This document shows, piece by piece, positions 1-6,954 of a stretch of DNA of 64,000 nucleotides. Position numbers and translations under genes: made by a program. Origin of the DNA: Streptomyces griseosporeus (GTDB taxonomy: Bacteria; Actinomycetota; Actinomycetes; Streptomycetales; Streptomycetaceae); contig NZ_BNBR01000007.1 of the NCBI RefSeq assembly GCF_014656055.1, forward strand, positions 248,001-312,000, in the 5' to 3' direction. Positions within the stretch are counted from its first letter, which is position 1. The number at the start of each line of letters is the position of its first letter. The notes beneath the pieces are model-generated. The model worked only from the letters and a program-made list of their open reading frames with translations. It was not told the DNA's origin and made no database searches.

Positions 1-260
1 ACGAGGTCCCGGTCGGCGAACTCCCCGAGGTCGGTGGTGAAGCTCAGGCGCTCCTGGGTGGCGTCCCGCTCCGCTTCGCTGATCTTGCCGCGCTCGGCGG
101 CCTTGGCCAGGGAGGTGAACAGCCGGGTACGGCCGATCTCCAGGGCCTCGCCGGTGGTCTCGGCGACCTTGACGTCGAGACCGGCGCGGGCGCACACCTC
201 GGCGATGCCCGCCCCCATCTGACCGCAGCCGACCACTCCGACGCGCTCGATGTCTGTCAC
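1..260 (-). CDS. 3-hydroxybutyryl-CoA dehydrogenase, N-terminal part (runs off window)
   Basis: The minus-strand protein begins VTDIERVGVVGCGQMGAG, a Rossmann GxGxxG nucleotide-binding motif followed by IAEVCARAGLDVKV. This is the N-terminus of the 3-hydroxyacyl-CoA dehydrogenase family, which oxidises 3-hydroxybutyryl-CoA with NAD(P) in the cytoplasm (fatty acid and butanoyl metabolism). The GTG at 260 is chosen because GAAAGGGA lies just upstream, and the overlapping ATG one base away runs straight into a stop. Only about 86 codons are visible; the catalytic region lies beyond the left edge, so substrate chain length cannot be judged. Confidence 0.88.
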   Translation of the reverse strand, partial: MTDIERVGVVGCGQMGAGIAEVCARAGLDVKVAETTGEALEIGRTRLFTSLAKAAERGKISEAERDATQERLSFTTDLGEFADRDL

Positions 261-438
261 ATCGTCCCTTTCGCTGCTGATCTACGGCTGGCAGGTCTGC
301 CGTGGTCCGGTTGCCTGCTCCGATCGTGCACGTTACCGCCAAGTATCGATGATCGATCGCCTGGGTGGGGGCATCCTGGGGTGCGGAACGATCCGTGACC
401 GAGCGGATCCGGAGCGTACGGGTATTGGGGGCAGGTGC

Positions 439-1662
439 ATGGGGCGGATGACCCGGCGGGCGTTCACGGTGGCGGCGCTGTCGACGCTGGCCATGGGGCC
501 GGCCGCACCCGGCCTGGCGCGGCCGCGCGCCCAGGCCGGCGAGATGCGGGGCATGTGGATCGCGACCGTCGCCAACCGCGACTGGCCCTCGGCGCCGGGG
601 CTGACCGCGGCCCGGCAGCGCGCCGAGCTGATCACCCTGCTCGACCTCGCGGTACGGCGCCGCCTCAACACCGTGTTCCTCCAGGTGCGGCCCACCGCGG
701 ACGCGCTGTGGCCCTCGTCGTACGAGCCCTGGTCGGCCTGGCTCACCGGCACCCAGGGCCAGTACCCCGGCTGGGACCCGCTCGGCACCGCCCTGAAGGA
801 GGCGCACGCCCGCGGGCTCCAGCTGCACGCCTGGTTCAACCCGTACCGCGTCGCCAACCACACCGACCCGGCGCGGCTGGTGGCCTCGCACCCGGCCCGC
901 CGGCACCCGGACTGGGTGGTGTCGTACGGCGGGAAGCTCTACTACAACCCGGGGCTGCCCGAGGTCCGCGCCTTCGTGCAGGACGCGATCCTCGACGCGG
1001 TGAAGAAGTACGCGGTCGACGCCGTGCACTTCGACGACTACTTCTATCCGTACCCGGTGCCCGGCCAGACCTTCGACGACGACGCCGCCTACGACCGTCA
1101 CGGCGCCGGCTTCCCGGGCCGGGGCGCCTGGCGGCGGGACAACATCGACAAGCTGGTGCGGGAGACGGCCGCCCGGATCGCGCAGGTGCGGCCCGGCACC
1201 CAGTTCGGCATCAGCCCCTTCGGCGTGTGGCGGAACGGGGACACCGACCCGCTCGGCTCGGACACCCGGGCGGGCGTGCAGACGTACGACGACCTGTACG
1301 CGGACACCCGCAAGTGGGTGCGCGGCGGCTGGATCGACTACCTCGTGCCCCAGCTGTACTGGAACATCGGCTTCGCCGACGCCGACTACGCGGAACTGCT
1401 GCCCTGGTGGGCCGAGACGGCCCGGGGCAGCAGGACGCGGCTGTACCTGGGGGAGGCCCTGTACAAGGCGGGGGATCCCGCCCAGCCCGCGGCCTGGCAG
1501 GACCCCGCCGAGCTGTCCCGGCACCTGACCCTCGCCAAGAAGTACCCGCAGGCGCGCGGGCACGTGTTCTTCTCCGCCCGGGAGGTCGCCGCCGACCGTG
1601 CCGGGGCGATGGCCAGGGTGGTCGCCGACCACTACGCGCAGCCCGCGCCGCCCCCGGCGTGA
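439..1662 (+). CDS. Secreted family-10-like glycosyl hydrolase (GHL10/DUF187)
   Basis: The product is about 407 aa. It starts MGRMTRRAFTVAALSTLAMG, a twin-arginine-like signal peptide, so export by Tat is likely. The mature part has the GHL10 hallmarks: EMRGMWIATVANRDWPS near the start, LQLHAWFNPYR in the middle, VDAVHFDDYFYPYP carrying the acidic pair expected at the active centre, and QFGISPFGVWRN. The family is thought to cut bacterial envelope polysaccharide or peptidoglycan-linked sugars, but substrates are mostly unproven. An in-frame upstream extension to 250 exists but has no ribosome site; the ATG at 439 follows a purine-rich GGGGGCAGG. The gene stands alone, facing a small DUF1918 gene. 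Confidence 0.85.
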   Translation: MGRMTRRAFTVAALSTLAMGPAAPGLARPRAQAGEMRGMWIATVANRDWPSAPGLTAARQRAELITLLDLAVRRRLNTVFLQVRPTADALWPSSYEPWSAWLTGTQGQYPGWDPLGTALKEAHARGLQLHAWFNPYRVANHTDPARLVASHPARRHPDWVVSYGGKLYYNPGLPEVRAFVQDAILDAVKKYAVDAVHFDDYFYPYPVPGQTFDDDAAYDRHGAGFPGRGAWRRDNIDKLVRETAARIAQVRPGTQFGISPFGVWRNGDTDPLGSDTRAGVQTYDDLYADTRKWVRGGWIDYLVPQLYWNIGFADADYAELLPWWAETARGSRTRLYLGEALYKAGDPAQPAAWQDPAELSRHLTLAKKYPQARGHVFFSAREVAADRAGAMARVVADHYAQPAPPPA

Positions 1663-1677
1663 GCCGGAAGGCGGACC

Positions 1678-1884
1678 CTAGGAGGACTGGGGCTGCGGCA
1701 TGCCCTTGTGGCGGATCTCGGTGTCGGGACCGGGGGAGCACAGGCCCTCGTGCCCGTCCTCGAAGCGGACGCGGTACGGGGGGTTGCCCTCCTGCCCGAG
1801 GACTTCGACGATCTCGCCGACCTTGTCGTGTTGACCGACCACCCTGCCGTGCTGGACAAGCTGGTCGCCCACGGTTGCTCGCAT
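1678..1884 (-). CDS. DUF1918 domain protein
   Basis: A 68-aa protein whose core (MRATVGDQLVQHGRVVGQHD, then GEIVEVLG and PYRVRFEDGHEG) is the full DUF1918 fold, a small SH3-like beta barrel common in actinobacteria. The biochemical role is unknown; the family is often found alone or fused to regulators. It is convergent with the glycosyl hydrolase 15 bp away, and both stop codons lie in this short gap. The length is typical for stand-alone members. Confidence 0.85.
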   Translation of the reverse strand: MRATVGDQLVQHGRVVGQHDKVGEIVEVLGQEGNPPYRVRFEDGHEGLCSPGPDTEIRHKGMPQPQSS

Positions 1885-1969
1885 CTGCGGGGCCTCCTCA
1901 CCGGTGTGCGGGAGCAGCGGTCCGTGGTGGTGAGCCCACGGCGGCGGGCGCTGGCGGGACGCGGCCCGG

Positions 1970-2905
1970 TCAGCCGCGGGCCCGCTGGGTGACGGCGATG
2001 CACACGAGCACCGCGGCCGCCGTCAGCGGGGCGGCCACCGTCAGGTGCTCGCCCAGCAGCAGCACCGACCACACCAGTGTGAGGAGGGGCTGCGCCAACT
2101 GCAACTGGCTGGCCTTGGGGATGCCGATGGCCGCCATGCCCCGGTACCAGACGACCAGGCCGAGGAACTGCGAGCCCGCCGCGAGCCACAGCAGACCGGC
2201 CACGCTGTGCGCGGTCAGCTGCGCCGGCTGGTACGCCAGGGCCACCGCGGCGGCGGGCACGGCGAGCGGCAGGCAGAACACCAGCGCCCAGCCGATCACC
2301 TGCCAGCCCGGCATCACCTTCGCCAGCCGGCCGCCCTCGGTGTAGCCGGCCGCGCACACCAGGAGCGCCGCGAAGAGGTAGCCGTCGGCGGTGGTCAGGG
2401 CGCCGCCGCTCTGCTGCACGGTGAACGCCACCACGGCGGCGGCCCCGGCGAACGCCGCCAGCCAGAAGGTGCGCGAGGGGCGGGAGCCGACGCGCAGCGC
2501 GGAGCACAGGGCGGTGGTCAGCGGCAGCAGGCCGACCACGACCGCGGCGTGCGCGGTGGTGGAGGTCTGCAGGGCGAGCGTGGTCAGCAGCGGGAAGCCG
2601 ACGACGACCCCCGCGGCCACCACGGCGAGGCCTGGCCAGTGGGCGCGGGCCGGGACGGGGATCCGCAGGGCGAGCAGGCAGACGCCCGCGATGACCGCGG
2701 CGAGGACACTGCGCAGCGCGACCAGGGCCCAGGGGCCGAAGCCCTCCAGCGCCCACGCGGTGGCCGGGAAGGTGAGCGAGAAGGCGGTCACCCCGAGGGC
2801 CGCCTGGACGAGACCGGCGGAGGTCCGAGGGGCCGGAGCGACCGCAGGGGCGGTGGTGCCGACCGCTATCGTCGTCGGGGTAGTAGCGCTACTCTGTGTC
2901 CTCAT
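1970..2905 (-). CDS. EamA/DMT-family membrane transporter
   Basis: The product is 311 aa and hydrophobic throughout, with about ten transmembrane segments arranged as two EamA halves (first half from AALGVTAFSLTFPATAWAL, second half from GLLWLAAGSQFLGLVVW). Drug/metabolite transporters of this family usually export amino acids or related metabolites. The start codon overlaps the start codon of the divergent MocR regulator gene, so the two are almost certainly co-regulated and the regulator probably controls this exporter. The last residues (ITQRARG) are cytoplasmic and basic. Confidence 0.85.
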   Translation of the reverse strand: MRTQSSATTPTTIAVGTTAPAVAPAPRTSAGLVQAALGVTAFSLTFPATAWALEGFGPWALVALRSVLAAVIAGVCLLALRIPVPARAHWPGLAVVAAGVVVGFPLLTTLALQTSTTAHAAVVVGLLPLTTALCSALRVGSRPSRTFWLAAFAGAAAVVAFTVQQSGGALTTADGYLFAALLVCAAGYTEGGRLAKVMPGWQVIGWALVFCLPLAVPAAAVALAYQPAQLTAHSVAGLLWLAAGSQFLGLVVWYRGMAAIGIPKASQLQLAQPLLTLVWSVLLLGEHLTVAAPLTAAAVLVCIAVTQRARG

Positions 2906-2918
2906 GCAACAGCGTAGC
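2882..2918. promoter_or_regulatory. Back-to-back leaderless promoters and palindrome between EamA and MocR genes
   Basis: The two divergent ATGs share bases (minus ATG 2905-2903, plus ATG 2904-2906). TACTCT at 2890-2895 is a -10 candidate for the plus gene, and the complement of 2911-2916 (TACGCT) is a -10 candidate for the minus gene, each placed for transcription to start at or next to its own ATG. A perfect 12-bp palindrome AGTAGCGCTACT lies at 2882-2893 over the plus -10. CGCTACTCT recurs at 2961-2969 inside the regulator gene, which could be a second operator. Confidence 0.5.
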
Positions 2919-4343
2919 AGTGTGGGCGAACTGGCGGATCTCCTGCGACAGGAACTCGACCGCTACTCTCCAGGCGGAAAGCTGCCGTCGAGCCGGGCCC
3001 TGGTGGAGCGCTTCCGGGTCAGCCCGGTGACCGTCTCGCGGGCCCTCGCCCAGCTGGCCGCCGAGGGCCTGGTCGTCACCCGCCCCGGCGCCGGCGCCTT
3101 CCGGGCACGGCCCCGCGCGGCCGTGCAGCCGGCCGGGGACACCTCCTGGCAGGAGGTCGTGCTCAGCGCCGACCATGCCACCGACCTCGTCCCGCGCACG
3201 GTCGACGCCTCCGGTGTGACCGTCTCGCTCGCCGTACCGCCGCCCGGGGTCGTCGAGTTCAACGGCGGCTATCTGCACCCCTCGCTCCAGCCGGAGCGGG
3301 CGATGGCCGCCGCGCTGTCCCGGGCCGGGCGCCGCCCCGGCGCCTGGGGGCGCCCGCCCCTGGAGGGGCTGCCGGAGCTGCGGGAGTGGTTCGCCCGCGG
3401 CATCGGCGGCCCGGTCACCGCCGCCGAGGTGCTGGTCGCGGCGGGCGGCCAGGCCGCGCTGACCACCGCGCTGCGCGCCCTCGCGTCGCCCGGCACCCCC
3501 GTCCTCGTGGAGTCGCCCACCTACCCCGGCATGCTGGCCATCGCCCGGGCCGCCGGACTGCGCCCGGTCCCGGTGCCGGTCGACCGCGACGGCGTACGCC
3601 CCGATCTGCTCGCCGACGCCTTCCGCGCCACCGGCGCCCGGGTCTTCGTCTGCCAGCCGCTCTTCCAGAACCCCACCGGCGCGGTCCTCGCCCCCGAGCG
3701 GCGCGGCGAGGTGCTGCGCATCGCCCGCGAGGCCGGTGCCTTCGTGATCGAGGACGACTTCGTACGGCGCCTCGTCCACGAGGACGCGGGGCCGCTGCCC
3801 CGCCCGCTCGCCGCCGACGACCCGGACGGTGTCGTCGTCCACGTCGGCTCCCTCACCAAGGCCACCTCGCCCAGCTTCCGCGTCGCCGCGCTGGCCGGCC
3901 GCGGCCCGGTGCTGGAGCGGCTGCGGGCCATCCAGGTCGTCGACGCCTTCTTCGTGCCCCGGCCGCTGCAGGAGGCGGCGCTGGAACTGGTCGGCTCGCC
4001 CGCCTGGCCGCGCCATCTGCGGGCGATCTCGGCCGACTTGAAGGCCCGCCGCGACGCGATGACCGGCGCGCTCGCCCTGCACCTGCCCGAACTCACCGTG
4101 CCGCACGTCCCGTCGGGCGGCTACAGCCTCTGGGTGCGCCTGCCGGACGGCACCGACGAGACGGCCCTGACCTCCGCCGCCCTGCGGTCCGGCGTCGCCC
4201 TCGCCCCCGGCCGCCCCTACTTCAGCGCCGAACCCCCCGCCGCCTACGTCCGGTTGAGCTTCGCGGCGGTCGCGGGCACGGGCGAGATCGCGGAGGGGGT
4301 ACGGCGCCTGCGGGCGGCGTGGGACGAGGTGCGCGGCCGGTGA
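2904..4343 (+). CDS. MocR-type transcriptional regulator (GntR DNA-binding + aminotransferase-like domain)
   Basis: The product is 479 aa. Residues 5-70 form a GntR winged helix (LPSSRALVERFRVSPVTVSR), and residues 110-475 form a fold-type I aminotransferase domain with an SPTYPG patch, the FQNPTG motif and a Schiff-base lysine in VGSLTKATSP. MocR proteins use PLP as an effector-binding cofactor, not as enzymes, and typically control an adjacent transporter or vitamin/amino-acid gene. Here that target is the divergent EamA exporter. The ATG at 2904 starts the GntR domain at its usual place; longer in-frame extensions would run through the divergent gene. Confidence 0.88.
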   Translation: MQQRSSVGELADLLRQELDRYSPGGKLPSSRALVERFRVSPVTVSRALAQLAAEGLVVTRPGAGAFRARPRAAVQPAGDTSWQEVVLSADHATDLVPRTVDASGVTVSLAVPPPGVVEFNGGYLHPSLQPERAMAAALSRAGRRPGAWGRPPLEGLPELREWFARGIGGPVTAAEVLVAAGGQAALTTALRALASPGTPVLVESPTYPGMLAIARAAGLRPVPVPVDRDGVRPDLLADAFRATGARVFVCQPLFQNPTGAVLAPERRGEVLRIAREAGAFVIEDDFVRRLVHEDAGPLPRPLAADDPDGVVVHVGSLTKATSPSFRVAALAGRGPVLERLRAIQVVDAFFVPRPLQEAALELVGSPAWPRHLRAISADLKARRDAMTGALALHLPELTVPHVPSGGYSLWVRLPDGTDETALTSAALRSGVALAPGRPYFSAEPPAAYVRLSFAAVAGTGEIAEGVRRLRAAWDEVRGR

Positions 4344-4383
4344 GGGGCGGGGGCTGCGGCGGCGGCAAGGCCCCCCGGAGCCG

Positions 4384-4944
4384 TCACGCCAGCAGTCGCC
4401 GCCGGAGCAGCTCCATCACCTCGGCGCGGCCGCGCCCGCCGTGGTCCGCCGCGTTGAAGTGGTTGCCGACGCGCACCGACATGGCGATCAGGCAGCGGAC
4501 CTCGACCTCGTCCTCGTCGGGGCAGAAGGACGAGAAGAGGGAGCGCAGGTAGTCCGCCCGGCGGTTGTCGACGCGGCGCAGCCGCTCGGCGACGGCCGGG
4601 TCCCGGCGTGCCCAGTCCCGGATCGCGATGTCGGCGGTGACCCCGCGCACCGGTCCCTCGGAAGCCGCGGCGACCAGGCCGAACAGCCGGTCGAGGCGTT
4701 CCCGGGCGTCTCCGCCGCCGCGCTCGACCTCCTCGATGACGCTCTCGGCGACCTCGCGTTCCCACAGGTCGAGCATCTCGGCCAGCAGCGCGTCCCGGTT
4801 GCGGAAGTAGCCGTAGAAGCCGCCCTTGGTCACGCCGAGCGACTGGGCGAGCGCCTCGATCCGGACGGCCTCGGGGCCGCCCGCGACGAGGGCCCGCAAC
4901 CCCGCCTCCAGCCACTTCTCGCGCGGCGTGCGGATCGCGCCCAT
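4384..4944 (-). CDS. TetR-family repressor
   Basis: The product is 186 aa with a canonical N-terminal TetR helix-turn-helix (IEALAQSLGVTKGGFYGYFRNRDALLAEML, residues 29-58) and a variable helical ligand-binding domain. AGGAGG sits just upstream of the ATG at 4944. It is divergent from a DUF2867 gene, and two identical operators lie between them, so it should repress both itself and that gene. The C-terminus (RRRLLA) faces the stop of the MocR gene 40 bp away. The effector cannot be deduced. Confidence 0.9.
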   Translation of the reverse strand: MGAIRTPREKWLEAGLRALVAGGPEAVRIEALAQSLGVTKGGFYGYFRNRDALLAEMLDLWEREVAESVIEEVERGGGDARERLDRLFGLVAAASEGPVRGVTADIAIRDWARRDPAVAERLRRVDNRRADYLRSLFSSFCPDEDEVEVRCLIAMSVRVGNHFNAADHGGRGRAEVMELLRRRLLA

Positions 4945-4973
4945 GGTGTGTGCCTCCTCACCTCCCGGCCGAG

Positions 4974-5024
4974 TATACGGGGGCGTATAAAGCTGGCTAG
5001 GGTGGATCTATACGCCACCGTATA
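4974..5024. promoter_or_regulatory. Twin TetR operators TATACG-N4-CGTATA
   Basis: Two copies of the same inverted repeat, TATACG-N4-CGTATA, occupy 4974-4989 and 5009-5024, centre to centre 35 bp apart. The second is flanked by an extra matching C...G pair. A -10-like TAGGGT (4998-5003) lies between them. This is the expected target of the divergent TetR protein; the first copy lies nearest its own start, the second upstream of the DUF2867 gene. Confidence 0.75.
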
Positions 5025-5039
5025 GACAGGGGTCTGCGC

Positions 5040-5648
5040 ATGCGACTTCCCCGAACGGCCCACACCGACCGCCCCTGGCGGATCCACGAGATCACCCGCG
5101 ACTTCACCGTCGAGGACGTCTGGGCGATGCCCACCCCCGGCGGCCCCGGCGACCTGCACCTGCTGGTCGAGCAGATGGCCGAGGGGCTCGCGCGCGAGGG
5201 CGAGGTGAAGGGCGAGGGCCGGGTCGGCCGCCTGCTGTTCGCCATCCGCTGGAAGCTGGGCGCGCTGCTCGGCTGGGACGAGCCCGGGAGCGGTGTGGGC
5301 GGCAGGATCCCCTCCCTGCGCGACCGGCTCCCCGCCGACCTGCGGGACAGCCCGCGAGGCCCCGATCTCGGCTCCTCCCCCTTCACCTCCGTCTTTCTGC
5401 TCGACGACGAGTGGGCGGCGGAGATGGGCAACAAGACCGTGCACGGCGTGCTGCACATCGGCTGGGTGCCGGACGGCTCCGGCGGCCACCGCGGGCAGCT
5501 GACGGTCCTGGTCAAGCCGAACGGGCTGCTCGGCGCGGTGTACATGGCGGGCATCAAGCCCTTCCGCTACCTCGGGGTCTACCCGGCACTGCTGCGGACC
5601 ATCGGCCGCGAATGGCAGGCCCGCGCCGCCGGGCGCGGCGCCCGCTGA
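5040..5648 (+). CDS. DUF2867 domain protein
   Basis: The product is 202 aa, recognisable as DUF2867 by a central GWDEPGSG...IPSLRDRLP segment and a C-terminal GNKTVHGVLHIGW...VLVKPNGLLGAVYMAGIKPFR block. The family is often found in TetR-controlled pairs and resembles the C-terminal part of some NAD(P)-dependent short-chain proteins; no activity is established. It is transcribed divergently from the TetR gene through the twin operators and is probably induced when that repressor is released. No other gene follows in the same transcript. Confidence 0.8.
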   Translation: MRLPRTAHTDRPWRIHEITRDFTVEDVWAMPTPGGPGDLHLLVEQMAEGLAREGEVKGEGRVGRLLFAIRWKLGALLGWDEPGSGVGGRIPSLRDRLPADLRDSPRGPDLGSSPFTSVFLLDDEWAAEMGNKTVHGVLHIGWVPDGSGGHRGQLTVLVKPNGLLGAVYMAGIKPFRYLGVYPALLRTIGREWQARAAGRGAR

Positions 5649-5783
5649 GCGGACCGACCGGGGGAGGCCGGGCCGGCCGCGCCAGAGGCGGGGCCGCACC
5701 TGCTGAGCGATGACCCGCCTACTCCGGGTAACTCACCGGTAACGCCTCTTGACCTGCGTACACAAGCGGCTCACCATCACCGC

Positions 5784-6377
5784 ATGCCACTTCGGGTCAC
5801 GTTCGTCGCGGCGGCGCGCAGCTCCCCGCTGCTCGCCGAGCGCTTCCAGGACGACCGCCCGCTGGACCAGGCGGGCTGGGACGCCGTCCAGCAGGTCGCG
5901 GCCGACCTGCTGCCGCTGGCGGCCGCCGACCTGCGCTACTGCTCGCCGACCCCGCGCAGCCGCGCGACCGGCGACGCCCTCGGCTACGCGCCGCTGGTGC
6001 AGCTCGCGCTGCGGGACTGCGACATGGGCCGCTGGCGGGGGCTGACCCTGGGGGAGGCGATGGCCCGCGAGCCGTCCCTGGTTGACGCCTGGCTGGCCGA
6101 TCCGCGCTCGACCCCGCACGGCGGTGAGTCGCTGCTGGCGTTCATCGGCCGGGTGGGCGGCTGGCTCGACACGCGGCCGGTCGAGGAGGGCTGCCGGATC
6201 GTCGCGGTGGCCGAGCCGTCCGTGATCCGCGCGGCGCTCGTGTACGCGCTGAAGGCGCCGCCCTCGACGTACTGGAACATCGACGTCCGCCCGCTGTCGA
6301 CGACCACCGTCACCGGACGGGCGGGCCGCTGGAACCTGCGCTTCGACGGGACGGCGTATCAGCCCTCGCGGGCGTAA
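5784..6377 (+). CDS. Histidine-phosphatase-fold protein without catalytic histidines
   Basis: The 197-aa product aligns with the histidine phosphatase (phosphoglycerate mutase-like) fold: YCSPTPRSRATGDAL, CDMGRWRGLTLGE and HGGESLLAF match the SSPLxRxxQTA, DxxxGxWEG and GGES stretches of the family. The RHG motif that supplies the phosphorylated histidine is replaced by AAAR (Ala at residue 10), and the second histidine is replaced by Glu144 in VAEPSVIRAAL. Classical phosphotransfer is therefore impossible; a binding or regulatory role is more likely. TTGACC lies 35 bp upstream, but no convincing -10 or ribosome site is visible. It overlaps the convergent DUF6314 gene by 19 bp. Confidence 0.75.
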   Translation: MPLRVTFVAAARSSPLLAERFQDDRPLDQAGWDAVQQVAADLLPLAAADLRYCSPTPRSRATGDALGYAPLVQLALRDCDMGRWRGLTLGEAMAREPSLVDAWLADPRSTPHGGESLLAFIGRVGGWLDTRPVEEGCRIVAVAEPSVIRAALVYALKAPPSTYWNIDVRPLSTTTVTGRAGRWNLRFDGTAYQPSRA

Positions 6378-6814
6378 CCGGTCGTCAGCACCAGGTCCTT
6401 GGCGGGCCCGCGCACCCGCCACACCGTCCGCCAGTGGTCCTCGTCCCGGACGGTGAACTCGCCGCGGTAGAGGTCGGCCGCGCACGGGTGGTCGGCGACA
6501 TGCCGTCCCCGGCTCAGGTCCAGGTCGTGGAAGGGCCGCCCGTCGGCGAACCGCACGTCGGCCGTCCCGGGCCGCGCCCCCGGCAGGAACCGCAGCGTCC
6601 GCTCCGCCGGCCGGGCCACGCCCCGCCAGGTGAAGGTGCCGGACTCGCGGTGCAGCAGCCCGCCGCCCTCCAGGGGACCGAAGACGGTCGTCCCCGCGAA
6701 GGTGCCCTCGTCACCGCCGGCCAGGTCCCGCACCGACCGGGTGACCCGCCAGGTGCCCGCCAGATATGCCAGCACATCCGGCACCGGCCAGAAATCGACC
6801 GTCGTGTGCGGCAC
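6359..6814 (-). CDS. DUF6314 family protein
   Basis: The product is 151 aa from the GTG at 6814, which is preceded by GGAGGG at proper spacing; the longer ORF start at 6904 has no such site and would enter the opposite promoter. The sequence (YLAGTWRVTRSVRD, GTFTWRG, ERTLRFLPG, CAADLYRGEFTV, LVLTTGYAR) fits DUF6314, a lipocalin/calycin-like beta barrel that likely binds a small hydrophobic ligand. Function is not established. Its 3' end overlaps the phosphatase-like gene by 19 bp. Confidence 0.75.
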   Translation of the reverse strand: MPHTTVDFWPVPDVLAYLAGTWRVTRSVRDLAGGDEGTFAGTTVFGPLEGGGLLHRESGTFTWRGVARPAERTLRFLPGARPGTADVRFADGRPFHDLDLSRGRHVADHPCAADLYRGEFTVRDEDHWRTVWRVRGPAKDLVLTTGYAREG

Positions 6815-6854
6815 CGCGGTCCCTCCGTTCCTCGTGTGACTCCTGCGCGACCCA

Positions 6855-6921
6855 TTGACGCGTCCCTGCCCCCTCCCTATCTTGCCGTTCGAAGTGCTGA
6901 CCAATGTCTGATATTTCGAAC
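6855..6921 (+). promoter_or_regulatory. Promoter and inverted repeat upstream of the arabinofuranosidase gene
   Basis: TTGACG (6855-6860), a 17-bp spacer and TATCTT (6878-6883) form a near-consensus vegetative (HrdB-type) promoter. Immediately downstream, GTTCGAA (6887-6893) and TTCGAAC (6915-6921) form inverted half-sites around the predicted transcription start, a good position for a repressor acting in sugar control. Confidence 0.65.
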
Positions 6922-6954
6922 AGTCCCTTCGGGGGCAAGAGCCGCGGAGTATTC

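Noticed and set aside
250..438. N-terminal extension of the family-10-like glycosidase
   Set aside because: The 63 extra residues would precede the signal peptide and have no ribosome site; the start at 439 places the twin-arginine motif correctly.
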